Below, one piece after another: positions 7,898-10,214 of a stretch of 10,214 nucleotides of DNA. The notes under the pieces were generated by a model. The model had not been told where the DNA came from and did no database searches. It saw only the letters and a program-made list of their open reading frames with translations. Each line of letters opens with the position of its first letter. Positions within the stretch are counted from its first letter, which is position 1. The translations under genes were made by a program, and so were the position numbers. Source of the stretch: Euperipatoides rowelli (lineage: Eukaryota; Onychophora; Udeonychophora; Euonychophora; Peripatopsidae); assembly GCA_003024985.2 (NCBI GenBank), contig PXIH01S0002343.1. One strand, written 5' to 3'.

Positions 7898-9697
7898 GTG
7901 AGTTTCATGCTCATGCAGTTTGTTTTTAACACATTGAGATTTTTAGTAAAAATATTACATTTGAAATAGATTGTTGAACAAATGTAAACAATAACATTTA
8001 TATGATTAATAATATTAAATGAAAGAGTGAAAATTTTGTTTATATTTGTGTTATTTTTAGTGATTGATTAACAAATAATTGAATTGATGTAATAATTTTT
8101 TTTCCAGTAATTTGATAAATAATGGATACTTTTGAAAATATATAATTATATGTGTAATCTCTTTGTTATGTGTGTGTGTGTTTTCTAAGGAATTTTGGTA
8201 TTCCTAATTTTGAATCAATTTCTTTATTTAATAGTTGAATAGTAGTAGTATTGGTTACATATATAGCAACATTAAAATCAGCAAATTTGACATTTTAAAT
8301 AATATTTTCTCTTTTCCTGATTTGTTTTTGGAACAATTTCTATCACTTTATCATTATGAGGATTGATGACGTCAGAATAACTCTTGATGTTGCCGGAATT
8401 TGTCTTTAAGTTAATATTATTTTCATTCTTTATTATTATTTGATTTTTTTATTTATAAATTTTTATTATGTCATTTGTGATGGAATCATAGATGTGTCTG
8501 CACTTAATGGCAGTAATTTCATTCATAAAGTATCACTTAGTGTCATCATAACCAATTTAATAAGATTCTTTATTTTTAATTATACAATTCACAGTTACAT
8601 TTAAACGAGGCTTTCAATCTTACCATTTTAAGATCCAAAACTTTTATCATAGTGCAATCCAAATGAAATTTGAAACACCCAAGCCATCACGTTAAATAAT
8701 TGATTATCCGTTATCTCTTCTCTAGTGTCAACTATAGACTAAGGCCTATTTCCAACATTATAGAAATACACCACCATGTGTTGACATTTCATAATCATAA
8801 ACAAGTCACATTTAAAGCATAGACTGCATAGTTAAATCAATTACATGAAATAATTATAATACATACTGTACTGTATTAGTAGTAATATTAACTCTGNCAA
8901 GATATTCTAATGATTTTTGACTGTTAGTATAATTTGATCTCGTAAATGAAATATTACATACTGGATATTTAATAAGGATTGTGTTCTTATTGAGCTAGTG
9001 TTTATATTTTATATACTGTGCTCTCTTTGACCTTTGCTTATATTAAGTAGTAACTTCATCTTATATCTAGGATAGAGATACTATCTTATTACTTTATATC
9101 ATCCCATTTCTAGCATATTAACTTATTCCATGAACTGTTTTCATTACGTAAAATATATCTAATTAATGCCTCCTAGTACAACATATTATTTGTACTTAGA
9201 TTTATATGAACTGACTTTTTACAGTAATAGAAAACACTCAATTGAAAATAAACTGTTTAAATCTAACCATTGGTTTCTAAGTAATCTTTGCCTACATTCA
9301 TTACTTTTAATACTGTTTTATTGACTAGATAAGCTTGGAAAATGGGTAATCCCTTTTGATTTATTTTATTAACTCTTTTCATAAATTTATAGAAATTAGG
9401 ACTTAACAAAATGGCAAGCTCTGATCTCTACGTATAACATAACTGAATCTCGTTAAGTCTCCAGGCATGTAGGTTGCTTTCCAAAAATCTAGCCGTCATT
9501 ACTCAGCTAAGTCCAGTCACTTGTTATATCAATGATGCAACCGACCTAGCAAAGGCCGGTTGCCTGTTATATATAATACATCAAATAATGTACAGTATGT
9601 GTATAGTTCATTATGCAATAATCTAATTCTTTTCTAAAATAGTCTCGCATTAAATTTTTTTTTTTTAAATTTATTTTCATGACTTTATTTTATTTAG
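7898..9697 (+). other. Intron 3 (1,800 bases), no gene seen
   Basis: The intron runs from a GTGAGT donor to a TTTATTTAG acceptor, phase 0. It contains a short (TG)6 run at 8169-8180, the palindrome TGACGTCA at 8367-8374 (the core CREB/ATF site, by sequence only), an inverted pair GCAACCG/CGGTTGC at 9537-9543 and 9557-9563, and another, GACTTAAC/GTTAAGTC, at 9400-9407 and 9452-9459. The more complex patch at about 9400-9565 may be an old repeat fragment. TACAGTAT occurs at 9591 and reversed at 8873. There is an unresolved base at 8897. No exon-like block with both splice sites was found. Confidence 0.6.
8169..8180. repeat. Short TG microsatellite
   Basis: Six TG dinucleotides in a row within intron 3. 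It is short and of no evident role, but it is a possible site of length variation. Confidence 0.7.
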
Positions 9698-9879
9698 ACA
9701 CCTAATTTGAATGCCTTTAAAAAAGAGTTCACCCAATTGGTTCAGTGCAAGGATGCAATGTCTTATATTTGCAACTCATCGAATATGCATAGGATTATAA
9801 CTAGGATAGTGCAAGAGAAATCCTTCTGGCCTCAAAAACAGATTCAGAAGTTAATAGAAATGAAACTCTTAACATCAAG
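9698..9879 (+). CDS. Exon 4 of the unidentified host gene
   Basis: A 182-base exon lies between a TTTATTTAG acceptor and a GTAATA donor. It has sixty whole codons plus two bases (AG) of a split codon, so the next exon, outside the window, must supply one base. The peptide reads TPNLNAFKKEFTQLVQ, then CKDAMSYICNSSNMH, RIITRIVQEKSFWPQK and QIQKLIEMKLLTS. It is largely helical in pattern, with four residues of KEFTQ/RIITR-like amphipathic spacing and a conserved-looking FWP turn before a final helix. This resembles a small helical bundle, but I recognise no named domain. The three Cys residues in the four-exon product after exon 2 (two in exon 3, two in exon 4 counting both) show no zinc-binding spacing. 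Confidence 0.8.
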
Positions 9880-9951
9880 GTAATATGAAGGTTAATATAT
9901 ATTCCTAACTTTGCTCTTAATGTCTGTGAGTGTGTATGTGTAAATAGTTAT

Positions 9952-10214
9952 ACTAGCGAATAAGCCCTGTGCACGGGCATCCAACATTTCTTTTGTTAAA
10001 GCCCGTTCCACGGTCATCAAACATTTTTTTTGTTTAAGCCCATTACACGGGCATCAAACATTTTTTTTTTGGTTAAGCCCATTACACGGGCATCAAACAT
10101 TTTTTTTGTTTAAGCCCATTACACGGGCATCAAACATTTTTTTTTTGTTTAAGCCCGTTACACGGGCATCAAAGATTTTTTTGGTTTACTGTTACATGGG
10201 CATCAACACTTTTT
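9952..10214. repeat. Tandem repeat of hairpin-plus-T-tract units
   Basis: About seven units of 36-40 bases lie head to tail, with anchor GCCC positions at 9964, 10001, 10038, 10078, 10114 and 10153 and a degraded seventh near 10188. The array continues past the window end. Each good unit carries an inverted core such as GCCCGTTACACGGGC (6-base stem, 3-base loop), then ATCAAACA, then 7 to 10 T residues, then GTTTAA. The first unit has a core close to the perfect palindrome GCCCGTGCACGGGC and is preceded by ACTAGCGAATAA. ACTAGC followed by a GC-rich core resembles the 3' ends of some invertebrate RTE-type retroelements and SINEs. That link is inference. The array lies in the intron after exon 4. 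Confidence 0.85.

Noticed and set aside
7747-7932. 61-codon minus-strand open frame
   Set aside because: It is the mirror of exon 3, whose plus-strand frame has matching splice sites and phase.
8367-8374. TGACGTCA palindrome as a CREB/ATF enhancer site
   Set aside because: A single 8-base match deep in an intron is not enough to claim regulation. It is mentioned only in the intron entry.
8632-8735. Minus-strand coding-like stretch of about 33 codons in intron 3
   Set aside because: It reads plausibly (NQLFNVMAWVFQISFGLHYD) but is short, has a stop at its end, and lacks any continuation in neighbouring frames.

Overview
The window looks like nuclear DNA of an animal, most likely an invertebrate, with arthropod as a weak guess. 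It is strongly AT-rich and has long gene-free stretches, homopolymer runs, decayed mobile-element-like sequence and three unresolved bases (1001, 1758, 8897). Coding sequence appears only as short blocks flanked by canonical AG acceptors and GT donors. There is no sign of bacterial gene organisation.

Layout. Positions 1-4720 hold no convincing host exon. They contain a candidate non-autonomous hAT-like element (150-1181) with a GC-rich island at its right end, a heavily decayed protein-coding relic (2163-2862), and two small tandem duplications (3657-3747, 4183-4219). Positions 4721-9879 carry four consecutive plus-strand exons of one host gene: 4721-4803, 5150-5323, 7808-7897 and 9698-9879. 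Their joining phases agree at every junction, giving about 176 residues of open protein that continues beyond the window. I do not recognise the protein. Exon 1 may be internal or may be the first coding exon, because an ATG with A at -3 lies six bases into it.

Intron 2 (5324-7807) holds a second decayed coding relic (5843-6447), a possible alternative terminal exon just before it (5757-5810), and a 164-base foldback element (7460-7623). Intron 3 (7898-9697) has no gene. After the last exon, in the next intron, a hairpin-bearing tandem repeat of 36-40-base units starts at 9952 and runs off the window end.

The most interesting unexplained signals are the octamer TACAGTAT, found nine times on the plus strand and once reversed and concentrated in the introns; the terminal hairpin-plus-T-tract satellite; and the two decayed coding relics of unassigned family. 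No complete new system can be demonstrated. The window is best read as part of an unidentified host gene in repeat-rich surroundings.
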